Below are positions 45,415 through 56,400 of a DNA stretch of 64,000 nt, in pieces; the stretch's first letter is position 1; every line of letters begins with the position of its first letter. The stretch lies in assembly GCF_030272615.1 (NCBI RefSeq), contig NC_081412.1, positions 686,458,583-686,522,582 on the forward strand, in the 5' to 3' direction. Under the pieces are notes generated by a model, which was not told the DNA's origin, made no database searches, and saw only the letters and a program-made list of their open reading frames with translations. The stretch is from Cryptomeria japonica. Lineage: Eukaryota > Streptophyta > Pinopsida > Cupressales > Cupressaceae. The translations under genes were made by a program, and so were the position numbers.

Positions 45415-45650
45415 CTTAACTCTTTATAAATGTAGTGTTGGTGCAGGAGAAGACACAATTCAAGATATTGTTGATGATGACATTCCCAAACATGAACCAC
45501 CAAAGTTTCATAAGGTTATAGACACTAAGGTTGCAAAGTGAACCAGGGGAAAAGTTTACATGGAGTATTTGGTGGCTTGGAAAGGACAACCTGATTCTGA
45601 AGTAGTACGAATGACATAACAACATATCAAAGATCATGGTGTAGACTTGT
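45415..45650 (+). pseudogene. Chromodomain-like C-terminus of G integrase
   Basis: After a frame change near 45414 the sequence reads KVYMEYLVAWKGQPDSEVVR (about 45554-45612). The YLV.WKG.P.SE..W pattern is the chromodomain that ends the integrase of chromoviruses, which guides insertion to modified chromatin. The Trp after DSE is not seen, and TAA/TAG codons follow at 45617 and 45648. Confidence 0.65.
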
Positions 45651-45684
45651 AGACTCTCATCTCAAGTGGACTTGAGATTTCTTA

Positions 45685-45696
45685 TTTTGGGGAGTA
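45685..45696 (+). promoter_or_regulatory. Polypurine tract of G
   Basis: TTTTGGGGAGTA directly before the 3' LTR start TGGTGTAGG. Confidence 0.75.
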
Positions 45697-47196
45697 TGGT
45701 GTAGGAGCACCCCATCAAACTCTTCAAGATGATAATTCAAACTCTGAGAAGGGAGGATAAGGCATTGAAAATGTCTTTAGAATGTTTTGTGTAGGTTTTA
45801 AATCATGCATTGTGTGTTTGTAATAATGAACCCCATCTTATGACCCAAACTCCTATTTTGACATTTCTATGAGCCAATTATAACTTTTGGACAATAGGGG
45901 ATCAAATGTGTTGGTTTTAGTGTTTTAAGATGTTTTTGGAGGGGTTAAACTTGACCCCCAAGGCATTAGGAGGCACAAGATGACATTTTGACAACTTTTG
46001 CAAAAGTTGTCATGAGCAACTTTTATTCATTTTTTGCATTTTGTTATTTGAAACTCCTCTAATGGCTCTAACCTCTTGATTTTCAGTTGAGAGAAGTTTT
46101 ATAGTAGTTTATACACCTTGTGCATTCAATTCCCAAGTGTGATTGTATGGAGAAGAGTTTTGATATCAACAATCTAATAGAATTCTGAATTTTTCCAGCA
46201 ATTCTGGAGTTTTGGTTTGTGGTACGGTTCTGTACGGTTTGGGATCCATTCCCAATTATGTGAATTGGTTGGAGAGGAGAGTTAACTTTGTTTTGGCTTT
46301 GATTTGAAGTCTTGATTGTGTGTGTTTCTCCTGATATTCAACTTTTACTGTAGGTGCCCAAAAAACCAGGGTTTACCTTGGGTTTTTCCTCCTCCATGGC
46401 CATATCTTTCACTTTACCAATCTGAGACCCATGGGATTTGGTGAAAGGAAAGTGTGGCCAATTTATTCTAGGATTCCAATATTTTTTTGCAGGAGGAGAA
46501 AGGGAGGGAAGTGTTTGGAGCGACCCTAGGTAGACATCTCTATGTGGCTACCTAGACCTTGAACAAGAAAATTTACCTTGTGTGCAAATGACGATGATTC
46601 TAGACGTGTAACCCTGGAATAAATATTGGTTTATGGTTACCCACATGCCCATGAGATTGTAATTGGCCGGTTCATTTATCTTAGTATAGTTGCTTCACAA
46701 AAGAGGCCTAATTAGCCCTTTAGGACAGTCAACATCCTGTCGGCAAATACCTTTGTTTTCCAGACCTTGACCCTTCCTTTTGGGTATTTGTGTAACTTCA
46801 AAAAGGGTGTTTGAATCCATAATTTTTTTTCCAAGGTGTTTGGAAAAACTTGAACTTAAGGTCTCTTTGCCCGCTAAATAGGGCTACAAGCAACTAGGCC
46901 TAATTGGGTGAGTTTCCTAAGGAATGGGCATGTATCCTTGCAACCGGTGCTTTGTTTGACCTTGGGAAGTCTTGTATGACCCAAACCGGTATGGAAATGA
47001 TTTGTAACCCTTGGAGGTATCATGGAGTGTGTTGTAGCAAGGTACCCCTGATTGAGTTGGTATGAGTCTTGAAGATGGTGAGATGATTGAACTAATGTTG
47101 TAGAGCCTTGTCTTGATAGGATCCCATTCTTGGATTTAGGGGTCAGTGTCATACATTTTGAGGTGGTTGGCTGGTTGCAAGGAGGGCTCTGCATGA
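45697..47196 (+). repeat. 3' LTR of G (1500 bp)
   Basis: TGGTGTAGGAGCACC ... GCTCTGCATGA, followed by the target copy GGTTT. The terminal CA of the 5' copy is GA here. Confidence 0.95.
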
Positions 47197-47201
47197 GGTT
47201 T

Positions 47202-47981
47202 ACAGATTACTCAAAATGACAAAGGCATTTTTATCTGTCAAACTAAGTATCTAAGGGAATTATTGAATAAGTTTGGTATGGATACTTCTACACCGGTAAA
47301 TCCGACAAGGTATAAGTCTATAATGGGTGGTATGTTATATTTAACTCAAACTAGACCAAATATTATGAATGATGTAAGTATTTTTTCAATATATCAAAGT
47401 AATCCTAAAGAAATTCATGAATGTGTAGTTAAGAGGATATTCTAGTATTTGCAAGGAACAACAGAATATGGCTTATGGTATTCTAGGAATGATGATTTCA
47501 CTTTATGTGCATATACTGACTCAGGTTGGGCAGGAGATACTGATGACATGAATAGAACTTTTGGTGGAACTTTCTTTCTTGGAAAGAAACTGGTTTTATG
47601 GATCAACAAAAAATAGTCATATATTTCTTTATCTATGACAAAAGCTGAGTATGTTGCAGTAGCAACTAATTGCACTCAAGTCTTGTGGATGAAGCAAATG
47701 TTGAAGGATATCAAGGTAAATTGTAGTGAACCGGTAGTTATCTACTGTGATAACTCTACATCTATTGACATGTCTAAGAATCTGGTATTTCACTCTAAGA
47801 CTAAGAATATATCAATAATGTATAACTTTCTGAAGGACAAGGTAGAAGGAAAGGAAGTCAAATTGGTTTATGTGAACACTAAAGAGAAGATTGTAGATAT
47901 ATTCACTAAACCATTGTCTAAGGAATCATTTGAGTATTTGAGAGACAAGTTAGGGGTTTCTCCCCCTCTAGCAGAGACTTG
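47202..47981 (+). pseudogene. RT end and RNase H of Copia element A
   Basis: It continues the A polymerase after G: LQITQNDKGIFICQTKYLRE, then MGGMLYLTQTRPNIMNDVSI, with TAG at about 47443. RNase H has YTDSGWAGDTDD (first Asp), MTKAEYVAVATN (Glu) and VIYCDNSTSIDMS (Asp), and ends VDIFTKPLSKESFEYLRDKL, the standard Copia tail. A further TAG lies near 47615, where Gln is expected. RNase H removes the RNA strand during copying. Confidence 0.9.
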
Positions 47982-48323
47982 ATTGATGCAGTTTGTCATC
48001 AGTCTAGCATGCAATATCATAGATATTATTCATTCTGGCACTGATGAGTGGTGCTACTACTCAGGGGGAGTAGTCAGCTTTGAGATTCAGAGGTTTATAT
48101 TCTTTCTTTCATATTCTTGTCAGATTTCTAGAATTGATGTCAAAGGGGGAGAGATAGTGATGTGAAAAATTTAAACTTAGAACTTTACAGAGATATCATT
48201 CACAGGGGGAGAGTTATTTAGGAGATTGTTGGTTGTCTTCCACAGGGGGAGACTTGTTTGGCATTTTTTAGTACTTAGATGTTTTTCACGTCTAATGTTG
48301 CCATCAATGCCAAAGGGGGAGAT
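47982..48323 (+). promoter_or_regulatory. 3' leader of A with five polypurine boxes
   Basis: AGGGGGAG words lie near 48062, 48145, 48204, 48243 and 48313; the last (AAAGGGGGAGAT, 48312-48323) abuts the LTR and is the functional tract by position. TGTTGCCATCAATGCCA (48296-48312) pairs, 15 of 17, with TGTCATTGATGTCAACA (48357-48373) inside U3. Confidence 0.85.
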
Positions 48324-49573
48324 TCTTGGCATTATGGATGAATTTATTATGTGTTTTGTCATTGATGTCAACACTAGCTGATATGTTTGGTTACCGACAG
48401 ACGGGTTTTGGTTACCAGTAGAAGATCTAGTGTTACCGACAGAAGAGACTATCTGTTGGACACTTCTGGCATGTTTGGATCAATGGAGTATGTTTGATTT
48501 TATATATTACATGTTCCTGGAGAATGTTTTGGTAAGTTGGTATTGACTTAGTAATTGCATGCTATCATACACTCTTGTAAACCCATACCGACATTGGTTT
48601 AAGGTTTAACCGATAGAGCTTTCACTAAGGAATCTTGATAGGATGCATAAGTGGTGTTGGTGCAGCTTCTAGATGGATTTTAGGATGCTGAAGATGTTCT
48701 TTGATCATGCTTCAACCGCTTGAAGACATTGCTTTGGCGTGGTGGACCCAGAATAGGTCCAATGCCTATCTAGGTTATGGACTAGGTTCATGTTAATGTG
48801 TACTCTACACGTTACCAGGATGTTTTGGGATTATCTATGGATTGGTTATTGTTGTTTTGGTCATAAGACGACATGGAATATCATTATAATATGGATTTAT
48901 GTAATGATCTTGTTGTAATATCTTTTAGGTGGCTGACCTAATTGGTTTACGCCTTAGGGTTGGTATAAAATGATGTAAGATCTCATTGTAGATCATGGTA
49001 ATGGAATGGGGATTATGTGTCATAGTCTTGGAATGCAATATCATATGTGAGGGAGATTTGGTCGATCATAGGTGATTGAGTTGGGATAAGGAAGAGGTCA
49101 AAGGCCTCTGGTATTGAGCTTAATCGGGACTGTAATCAGGAATGGTAGATGCTATCTCTGGCAGTTCACTCTATTGGATTATTGTCCATTTATATTGAGG
49201 TGGTTATAACCTCTCTATAGTCAATGAGACTCTTTTGTAATGAGTAGTACACTTTAGGTAGTGTGCCTTCCTGCATGTGCAGGCCCCTCATTGTATCACA
49301 TAATTTTTGCAGAAGTATCATCTGACTGTGGGTAGGCTTTCGTCCGTGGTTTTTCCCTTTCTAGGTTTTCCACGTACAAATCATGGTGTTATGTGGTATG
49401 GTTGCATTGTGTTGATTATTTGTTTTATTGTTAAGTTGTATTGTTTACCAGTATTTGTTTCTTCTTTACTGGTACTTAATCTGGTTTAAGGTTATTAAGT
49501 GGATTAAATGATATAATTTGTTAACAACTGATTCACCCCCCCTCCTCTCAGTTGTTCACCGGTTATCCTAACA
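48324..49573 (+). repeat. 3' LTR of A (1250 bp)
   Basis: TCTTGGCATTATGG (TG changed to TC) ... GGTTATCCTAACA, followed by GATTA. TATA at 48964-48970. Confidence 0.95.
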
Positions 49574-49578
49574 GATTA

Positions 49579-50551
49579 ATCTCGAATACCAGTATATTGT
49601 GGATTTAGGGTTTATCAGCATGTTGGATATTCTGGAATTTGAAGATGAGATTGTTAGGTGTGTTTTAAGTAGAGTACATGAAGAGTTTAGCTAGTTGGAT
49701 AGACCATATAAGATTACGAAGGAGGCCATCAGGGCAATCATCGGTTTACTGCAGGTTGGACAATGTCTAGAGAAGAAAGTTTCAAATGATCAGGTCAACA
49801 AGATTACCGGCACAACATTAGAAAAGAAATCAATGAGGATCAGTACTATCACTGACACATATATCAGATTCGGAAGCATGGTCTTTGGTTACTACGTAAC
49901 ATTATCAAATCGACTGAATTTTGTTTCTAGCTCCTGCATTTATGCAGCTCAAATGATGAGGGAGAATGAGAAGTTAGATCTACATGGTTGGATGTTGGAT
50001 GAATTGTGATTAACCTAGGAAATATTAAAGGAGAAAAGAAAGAAACATTCTGGTATGGTAACCTAATTGTATGTTTAATGCTATTTTTAATCAATGCGAT
50101 TCCCAATTTTGGGAAGAGAAAATGGGCATTTGATATCCCGGTAGGGAGGCAACTAAAATAGTCAATTGCTACATTGGGTAGTCAAAGAGATGACAAAGTG
50201 TGGGGTTACTTTAAAGAATTTTAAAAGGCTATGAATTCTAGGATGAGGGTTCCAAAGCACATTGTTGAGAAGTATTCAACTAAGATATGCTTCATGGTCA
50301 AGAAAGATGAAACTCTGATGGAAGTTGTAATGCCCCAGAAGATTTGAATTGAGAAAATGGGTTATGAAGTTGATGCTCTAATTCTTGATGCTTATGCACA
50401 AATGCTAATTGATGCACCAGTAGATGAAACTATAAAAACATTTGGCACTACTAAGCAAAAGAAGCAACAGGTTGAAACTGAGCTTAATCGGAAGAAGAGA
50501 GAGAAGCAGGAGGGCAAGGCAAGTAAATTTGTTGAAAATGCTTCACAGGAC
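49579..50551 (+). pseudogene. Additional ORF of C, segment 2 (unknown function)
   Basis: It resumes after element A: LEYQYIVDLGFISMLDILEF, VLSRVHEEFS-stop-LDRPYKITKE, AIRAIIGLLQVGQCLEKKV, RISTITDTYIRFGSMVFGYY and IYAAQMMRENEKLDLHGWML. After a broken stretch (50010-50230) come MRVPKHIVEKYSTKICFMVK and MGYEVDALILDAYAQMLIDA, then a Lys/Glu/Gln-rich end TTKQKKQQVETELNRKKREK. The folded, mixed composition argues for a real protein. The pattern reminds me of uncharacterised additional ORFs in plant retroelements. It is cut by B at AGGAC and continues at 57925. Confidence 0.65.
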
Positions 50552-52067
50552 TGATAAATCAATGATGATCAGTGAGTACCAAACTAGTACTGAGAGAGGG
50601 GGGTGAATCAGTATAGACAAAAAAATTTCCTCAACCGGTTTGACTGCAAACAATGAACTTGACTTGCTATCACTAACACTGGTCTTAAACCAAATTACTA
50701 CCGGTTAAGCACAATGAGACTGTGAAAGATATAAACTGGAAACACTTATCTTTCCACACAACCTACACCCTCATTTCCACATTATCCTTGTGCATAAATA
50801 GGTAATCTATCATCAGAAATATAATAACTTGCTAGATCAGCATGATTCACCGCTTGACAGAAAACAACAAAGCATCACATGAAATAGACATCACATATGA
50901 CACACATATTTTTCACGTGGAAACCCAACTAGGAAAAACCACGGTGGGGATGAATACCCACAAGATATTTTTAAACTCTTTAGAAGTCCACTCTATTAGG
51001 AGCCTAGTCCGGTTAAAGACTGTTACAACAGGTTCTGTTAGGAACCTATCCTATTAGGGATCACCCGGTTCAGAGATGGCTAGAATACCCAGTTAAGGGT
51101 TAAACCCTATTAAAGGTTACCTTGTTAGAGGATTTTAAGAACTCAATGGCTTTGAGTCCCCCTGTTAAAGGATTTACAGCAAGCTGGTTAAAGCTACCAT
51201 GTTAAGGGATTTTCCAACTGTTGAAGTGGTTAGAGATCAATAGGTATTATGATGATCTGGTAATAGCACTCAATGCCAATGCAGATCCACTTTAGTTCCT
51301 TCCTTCTACACACACACTCTGCATGTATCAATTCTCTTATTTGGTCTGGCAAGAATCATGTATCTCTGCACTTAGATACACACACAACATTTGCCAACAA
51401 CTTCAACATGAAACACAATATCGACCTTATAGGAAACAAATAGGTCGGTAGCATAAACCCTAAACCCTAAACATTTAGGTTGAGCAATTCAGTCGGTTCA
51501 ATCCTGACCATTGAACACTTTTGCATTTGAATACAATGGTCTTGAACAGATCTCAAGACATTCTCCATCGTTCGTTCTTCACCGCTTCTTGGAGACAATA
51601 ACCCATCACGTGTTCTCCACCATTTGCAAGGACTTCGCACATTCCCAAGGTAGACAGGATCAATCTCCTTCATGCACACGAGGCTAACTTGGCAACATGA
51701 TCTGATCTCCATTATACTACTAACTCATCACACAATTTCCATCGGTTGAATTACACCAGCTTGAAACACTTCAACCAGAAACCTTGAAGCTGGGACTACC
51801 AATCGGTAGTCATACCATATTAAACCTTCATAGAAAACATTCCATATACCAGTTCACTCTTCAACATACCGGTTCAGTTGGACAAGCGTACTGCTTCACC
51901 TTTTGCACATATACTGGTTCACAACATTAAACTGGTTCACTTTGCTAGTTGCTTAACTTCACTAAACCGGTTCACTCTTCAGCATATTACCAGTTCACTC
52001 TTCAGCATATTGACATCAATGACAACACAATATCATCATGTCAACATACTCTGCACATATGCCAACA
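50552..52067 (-). repeat. 3' LTR of B (1516 bp)
   Basis: In window orientation it starts TGATAAATCAATGATG and ends ATGCCAACA. Minus-strand boxes: C-run/GATTCAC at about 50590-50615, TTTTCCTAGTTGGGTTTCCACG at about 50913-50936, and the TAACCGGGT-type array at 50995-51215. Confidence 0.95.
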
Positions 52068-52312
52068 ATCTCCCCCTTTGGCATTGATGGCAATATACAA
52101 AGATATCTCTCTTTCTGCATAACATATTCTCCTTAATAGTGCAGATATCTTTTGCACTTCACATCTTCTCCCCCTTTGACAACAATGCCAAAGTGGAGGC
52201 ATGAGCTTCCATATTCCGCTATGCTGCTCCCCCTGAGGAGTAGCATCCTTCAACACATCAATCCTGAAAAGATATAGCAAAGTAAGATCTGACTGATGTG
52301 GAGCACAAAACT
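52068..52312 (-). promoter_or_regulatory. 3' leader of B with three polypurine boxes
   Basis: On the minus strand AGGGGGAG words lie near 52229, 52170 and 52072; CAAAGGGGGAGAT (52068-52080) abuts the LTR start TGTTGGCA. TATTGCCATCAATGCCA (52079-52095, minus) pairs 15 of 17 with the U3 word at 52008-52024. Confidence 0.85.
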
Positions 52313-52825
52313 TTAGTTTACCTCTTGAAGGGGTAGCACCCCTAATTCACCTCTCAAATAGGTAAATGTAGCCTGTGGTAGAGGCTTGGTGAATATGTCT
52401 GCTAACTGCTCCTTACTGGAAACATGTTCCAATACCACCTCTTTGTTCTGAACCTTTTCCCTCAAGAAATGATACTTGAGCTCAAAGTGCTTAGTTCTAG
52501 CATGTAAAACCAGATTCTTGGAGATGTTAATTGCACTTGTATTGTCACAAAATATACTTACCGGTTTAGATACAAGAACTTTGAAGCCATTCAATACATG
52601 CTTCATCCAAATAGTCTAGTTGTAGTTCATAACAGCTGCAACATACTCCACTTCTACTATAGGCTGAGAGATACAACTCTGCTTTTTACTCATCCATGAG
52701 ACCAGTCTACCACCAAGAAAGAATGCACCATCGGTTGTGCTCTTTCAATCATCCACATTACCAGCCCAATTAGCATCTGTGAACACTCTAAGGTTGAAAT
52801 CATTATTGTATGGATACCATAATCC
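52313..52825 (-). pseudogene. RNase H of Copia element B
   Basis: On the minus strand: GLWYPYNNDFNLRVFTDANW and WAGNVDD, then TGA, KSTTDGAFFLGGRLVSWMS, VEVEYVAAVMNYN then TAG, and IWMKHVLNGF. The last open piece (52606-52313) reads SIFCDNTSAINISKNLVLHA and LADIFTKPLPQATFTYLRGE, the normal Copia C-terminus. RNase H acidic residues (D in FTDA, E in VEYV, D in CDN) are present. Stops at 52824 region, 52745 region and 52620 region. Confidence 0.9.
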
Positions 52826-53806
52826 CTAGTCAATAGTTCCCTTCATATATCTAAGAATCCGCTTGACTGCTACCAAGTGGGATTCTCTTGGGCTTTGCTG
52901 AAACCGAGTGGTAATCCCCACTGCATGTGCAATGTCTGGTCTTCTATGCACTACATAATGCAACTTACCAATCATTGATCGGTAATCCTTCTCATTTACC
53001 AATGCTGAGTCATCCTCTTTTGATAGTTTACAACCGGTCACCATTGGTATACCAACCGGTTTGTTGTCTTCCATGCCAAAGGTCTTCAACACCTCTTTGA
53101 CATACTTGGACTGAGTAATAAAGATTCCATCTTTCATTTGTTGAATCTGCAGTCCAATGAAGAACTTAATCTCCCCTATGAGTGACATCTCAAACTCCTT
53201 TTTCATCTCATCTGCAAAGTCATGACTCATCTTGTCATCTCCACCAAAGATTATATCATCAACAAATACTTCATAGATCAGAATAGGATCTCCTTCTGAT
53301 TTCAAGTAGATATTGATATCTTCACTTGTTCTTTCAAATCCAATCTTGACAAGATGGGAGTGCAAGCGTTCATACCATGCTCTAGGTGCCTGCTTCAGTC
53401 CATACAAGGCTTTATGTAGCCTACACACCATGTCACTATCTTCTGATAGGGCAAACCCATCTGGTTGCTCTATATACACCTCCTCTTCAAGTATTCCATT
53501 TAGGAATGCAGATTTTACATCCATTTGGTATACCTTGAATCCTTTAAAGGTTGCATATGCAATAAGCATACGAACTCCTTCCAACCTTGCTACTAGAGAA
53601 AAGGTTTCTCCATAGTCTTCTCCTTCTTCTTGGGCATATCCTTTACATACCAGTCTAGCTTTGTTCCTTACCACTGTGCCATCCTCATTCAAATTATTTA
53701 TGAAAACCCATTTGGTTCCAATGACATTTTTATGCTCCGGTCTGGGTACCAAAGACCATGTACCATTCTTTTCTATCTAGTCAAGTTCCTCTTCCATTGC
53801 CTTGAT
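52826..53806 (-). pseudogene. Reverse transcriptase of Copia element B
   Basis: A 308-codon open stretch (53752-52826) holds the whole Copia RT core: [54 protein letters not shown] (residues 73-92, first Asp), [19 protein letters not shown] (residues 112-130), [11 protein letters not shown] (161-171, both Asp intact), and [20 protein letters not shown]. Two TAG codons precede it (before IKAMEEELD and before IEKNG), where Trp and Gln are usual. The catalytic residues look intact, so the stops are what silence it. Confidence 0.95.
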
Positions 53807-54919
53807 CTATTCTTCATCTTTATGTGCCTCTTTGAATGATTTAGGCTCAAATTCAGAGATCATGCATGAGCTTTCTCTGACCTTTCTTCTTGTAAGAATT
53901 CCTGCATCTTTGTCTCCTATGATCTGCCTTGGATCATCATTGAGTTTGACATACCTAGGTATATTCTTAACAGATTCCTCTTGCTTTTCTTCTTCATCCT
54001 CATCATCATCAGCATCGGCATCTACCAGTGTAGGAGCACAATTACTGGTACTGGGCTGATTTACAACTAGTTCCCAGAAGGTTACTACCGGTTCATCTCC
54101 TACATTATCACTGTTGGTTTCCTCAGGTTTCTCAGAGTTTTCATCAACCCTAACATTGATGCTTTCAACAATTTTCTGAGTCCTATTATTGAAACATTTG
54201 AGAGCTTTACTCTTGGTGGAATATCCTAGGAATATTCCCTCATCATATTTTGCATTGAACTTGCTCTGATGTTCACTCCTCTTGATATAACATTTGCTAC
54301 CAAATACTACCCGGTTCATTGTGTAGACTGCAGTGCTCACCGCTTCTCTCCAAAAGGTGTGAGCAACCTTTCCTTGGATCAACATAGTTCTAGCCGCTTC
54401 AACCATAGTCCAGTTGTTTCTTTCTACTAAGCCATTCTTCTATGGAGTCCAGGGGGCAGACAGTTGCCTCTTGATGCCATTCTCTTCACAATATTTGTTG
54501 AATTCACTGGAAGTGAATTCCCCTCCTTGATCAGTTCTTAGGCATTTGATTCTTTTACCGCTTTCCTTTTCTACCAATGCTCTGAAAGCTTTGAACTTTC
54601 CAAAGGCTTCAAACTTGTCCTTCAAGAATGTGACCCACATCATTCTTGAGCAATCATCTATAAGAATCATAAAATACCTATCTCCCTGCACACTCCTAGT
54701 TTTCATAGGACCACACAAATCAGTATGCACAAGATCAAGTAAATTGTCTGCAGTGAAAGATTTACCTTTGAAGGTTGAGGAAGACATTTTCCCCAGTTGA
54801 CACTCTCTACACAGAGGATTTTTTGGTTTGCTCATCACTGGTAGTCCTCTAACTGCCTTGATCTTACTGGCCTTCACAATGTTATCAAAGTTTACATGGC
54901 AGAGTCTCCTATGCCATAT
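53807..54919 (-). pseudogene. Integrase of Copia element B
   Basis: GAG-pre-integrase IWHRRLCHVNFDNIVKASK, then the zinc domain ending NPLCRECQLGKMS. Core: LVHTDLCGPMKTRS (Asp), LRTDQGGEFTSSEF (Asp), SAPWTP-stop-KNGLVERNN (Glu; CAG to TAG). After TAVYTMNRV the sequence jumps to VFGSKCYIKRSE, lacking about 27 residues present in A. An acidic hinge (DADADDDEDEEEK) leads to the RT. The integrase inserts element DNA. Confidence 0.9.
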
Positions 54920-55645
54920 CTAGCTATCATCAAACTTAGCCATAAGACATTTACTTATATTTGCATTCAGCTGAAATAGGTTACCTTTGGTCTGCATACC
55001 GGTGGCCATCAGTTCACCATCCTTTCCTTTGATTTTGCACACTCCATTTTTGAATTCTAGAGTGAGTCCACTATCATTCAGCTGGGCAACACTAAATAGG
55101 TTGTGTCTAAGACATTCCACCCAATACACATTGTCAACACTGCTCTTTCCATTCAGAGAGATGGACCCTCTACCTTTGACCATACATGGTGCATCATTAC
55201 CAAAATGAACCACACCGCCATCATACTCTTCCAGAGATAGAAACTTGCTCCGGTCACCAATCATATGGTGAGAACAATCACTGTCAATAATCCACTCATT
55301 GGAATTATCAAAGTGAAAGACAAGAGCCTTCTTGTCTGACACATCTTCCTTGACTGCAACAAACACAATATCTTCATTTTCTTCATCTTCTGATTCCTCA
55401 TCTGTGACACCTTCATCAACTGCTACAAAACAGTTTCTCCGGTTTCCTCCTTTGAATTTCTTGAACCTTTCTAGTTTGTCCTTGTTATCACCATTAGGAC
55501 AGTTTACAGCAATGTGTCCTATCCGGTTACAAGAAAAGCATTTCAAAGGGAGCTTACCTCTGTATTTACCGGTTCCCTTAGGAAGTCTCTTGGCAAGAAG
55601 AGCTTCAAATTCCATCAGGATCTCCTGATCATCCATTTCTCTGCA
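54920..55645 (-). pseudogene. Gag zinc knuckle and protease of Copia element B
   Basis: A 238-codon open stretch. Residues 34-47 form an intact knuckle CFSCNRIGHIAVNC. An acidic segment follows (DEESEDEENED). The protease site is NEWIIDSDCSHHMIG (around residue 114), where the family has D-S-G; Gly to Asp fits a G-to-A change. VHFGNDAPCMVKGRGSI and LRHNLFSVAQLNDSGL are the usual following Copia protease motifs. It ends at a TAG (DDS-stop-IWHRR), where Trp is expected. Confidence 0.9.
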
Positions 55646-56329
55646 CTATCTTGGTTCACCACTGGTGCTTGCTTCTTTTCCTTTTCTAGATGGTGTATCA
55701 TATGCTCTAAAAACTGATTCAGTCTTCTGAATATTGCCATCAAAACTATTTAGCTCATAGGCTATCAAATTTTCAATGATGGAGTCTAGGGATACCTTAG
55801 TCTTGTCTATTGACCTCAACTCCTGAATAGCAACAACCCTTATTGCATAAATTGGTAATAAGGACCTCAAGAATTTGCTAACAACAATAGAATCATCAAT
55901 TTTGCCTCCTGCACTCTTAATATCTCCAACAACAGTTTTGATTCTAATTCCATATTGCTGAATGGTCTCTCCTCCAACCATTCGCATGTCTTCAAACTTT
56001 CTCCTAAGGATTTCTTCCTTAGCTTGTTTCACATGCTCATCACCGCCATAGATATTCTCAAGAGTATCCCATACTTCTTTGGGATTTTCTTTATCCTGGA
56101 CATCAATAAACTCAATGTCAGATAAGCCGTTGATTAGGGCTTCCATGACTTGCCCAGTCTCCTGGATCTCTCTCTTTTGATCATCGGTGAGAGTACCGGT
56201 AGGAATAACATAAGCATTCTCAACATAGCTCGAATGTTGAGCACCCATGCTTCTGATGTATATTTTCATTTTGTCCTTCCATATTTTGAAATTATCTCTA
56301 TTGAACTTTGGACCTTCCATCTTCATCAT
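55646..56329 (-). pseudogene. Gag core of Copia element B
   Basis: 227 codons from ATG at 56329 (a second Met follows). UBN2-type Gag: PKFNRDNFKIWKDKMKIYIR, MEALINGLSDIEF, KEVWDTLENIYGGDE, KFEDMRMVGGETIQQYGIRI and KFLRSLLPIYAIRVVAIQEL. The stop at 55646-55648 is TAG shortly before the knuckle frame, so Gag and the knuckle are now split. It forms the element's particle. Confidence 0.95.
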
Positions 56330-56385
56330 TACAATAGGATCTTTCCCTCAAGTGGTTAAGCTTACAACGCAGATGACTTGGAGGG

Positions 56386-56398
56386 CACTCTAATACCA
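56386..56398 (-). promoter_or_regulatory. Primer binding site of B
   Basis: Minus strand TGGTATTAGAGTG, near the tRNA-iMet complement TGGTATCAGAGC, directly inside the 5' LTR. Confidence 0.8.
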
Positions 56399-56400
56399 AT

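Larger units (their letters stand above)
39460..47196 (+). mobile_element. Ty3/Gypsy chromovirus-like element G, TSD GGTTT
   Basis: LTRs 39460-40968 and 45697-47196, with GGTTT at 39455-39459 and 47197-47201. Length 7.7 kb. The interior codes in Gypsy order: gag, protease, RT, RNase H, integrase, and a chromodomain-like tail. About a dozen in-frame stops and one clear frameshift make it inactive. It splits A's reverse transcriptase precisely, and joining the flanks restores the Copia frame. Confidence 0.95.
35555..49573 (+). mobile_element. Copia element A, contains Gypsy element G, TSD GATTA
   Basis: LTRs 35555-36805 and 48324-49573; GATTA at 35550-35554 and 49574-49578. Without G (39460-47196 plus one 5-base target copy) it is about 6.3 kb. 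It has a primer site, gag, integrase, reverse transcriptase and RNase H in Copia order. The protease region is deleted and several stops are present, so it is dead. It interrupts the additional ORF of C. Confidence 0.95.
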
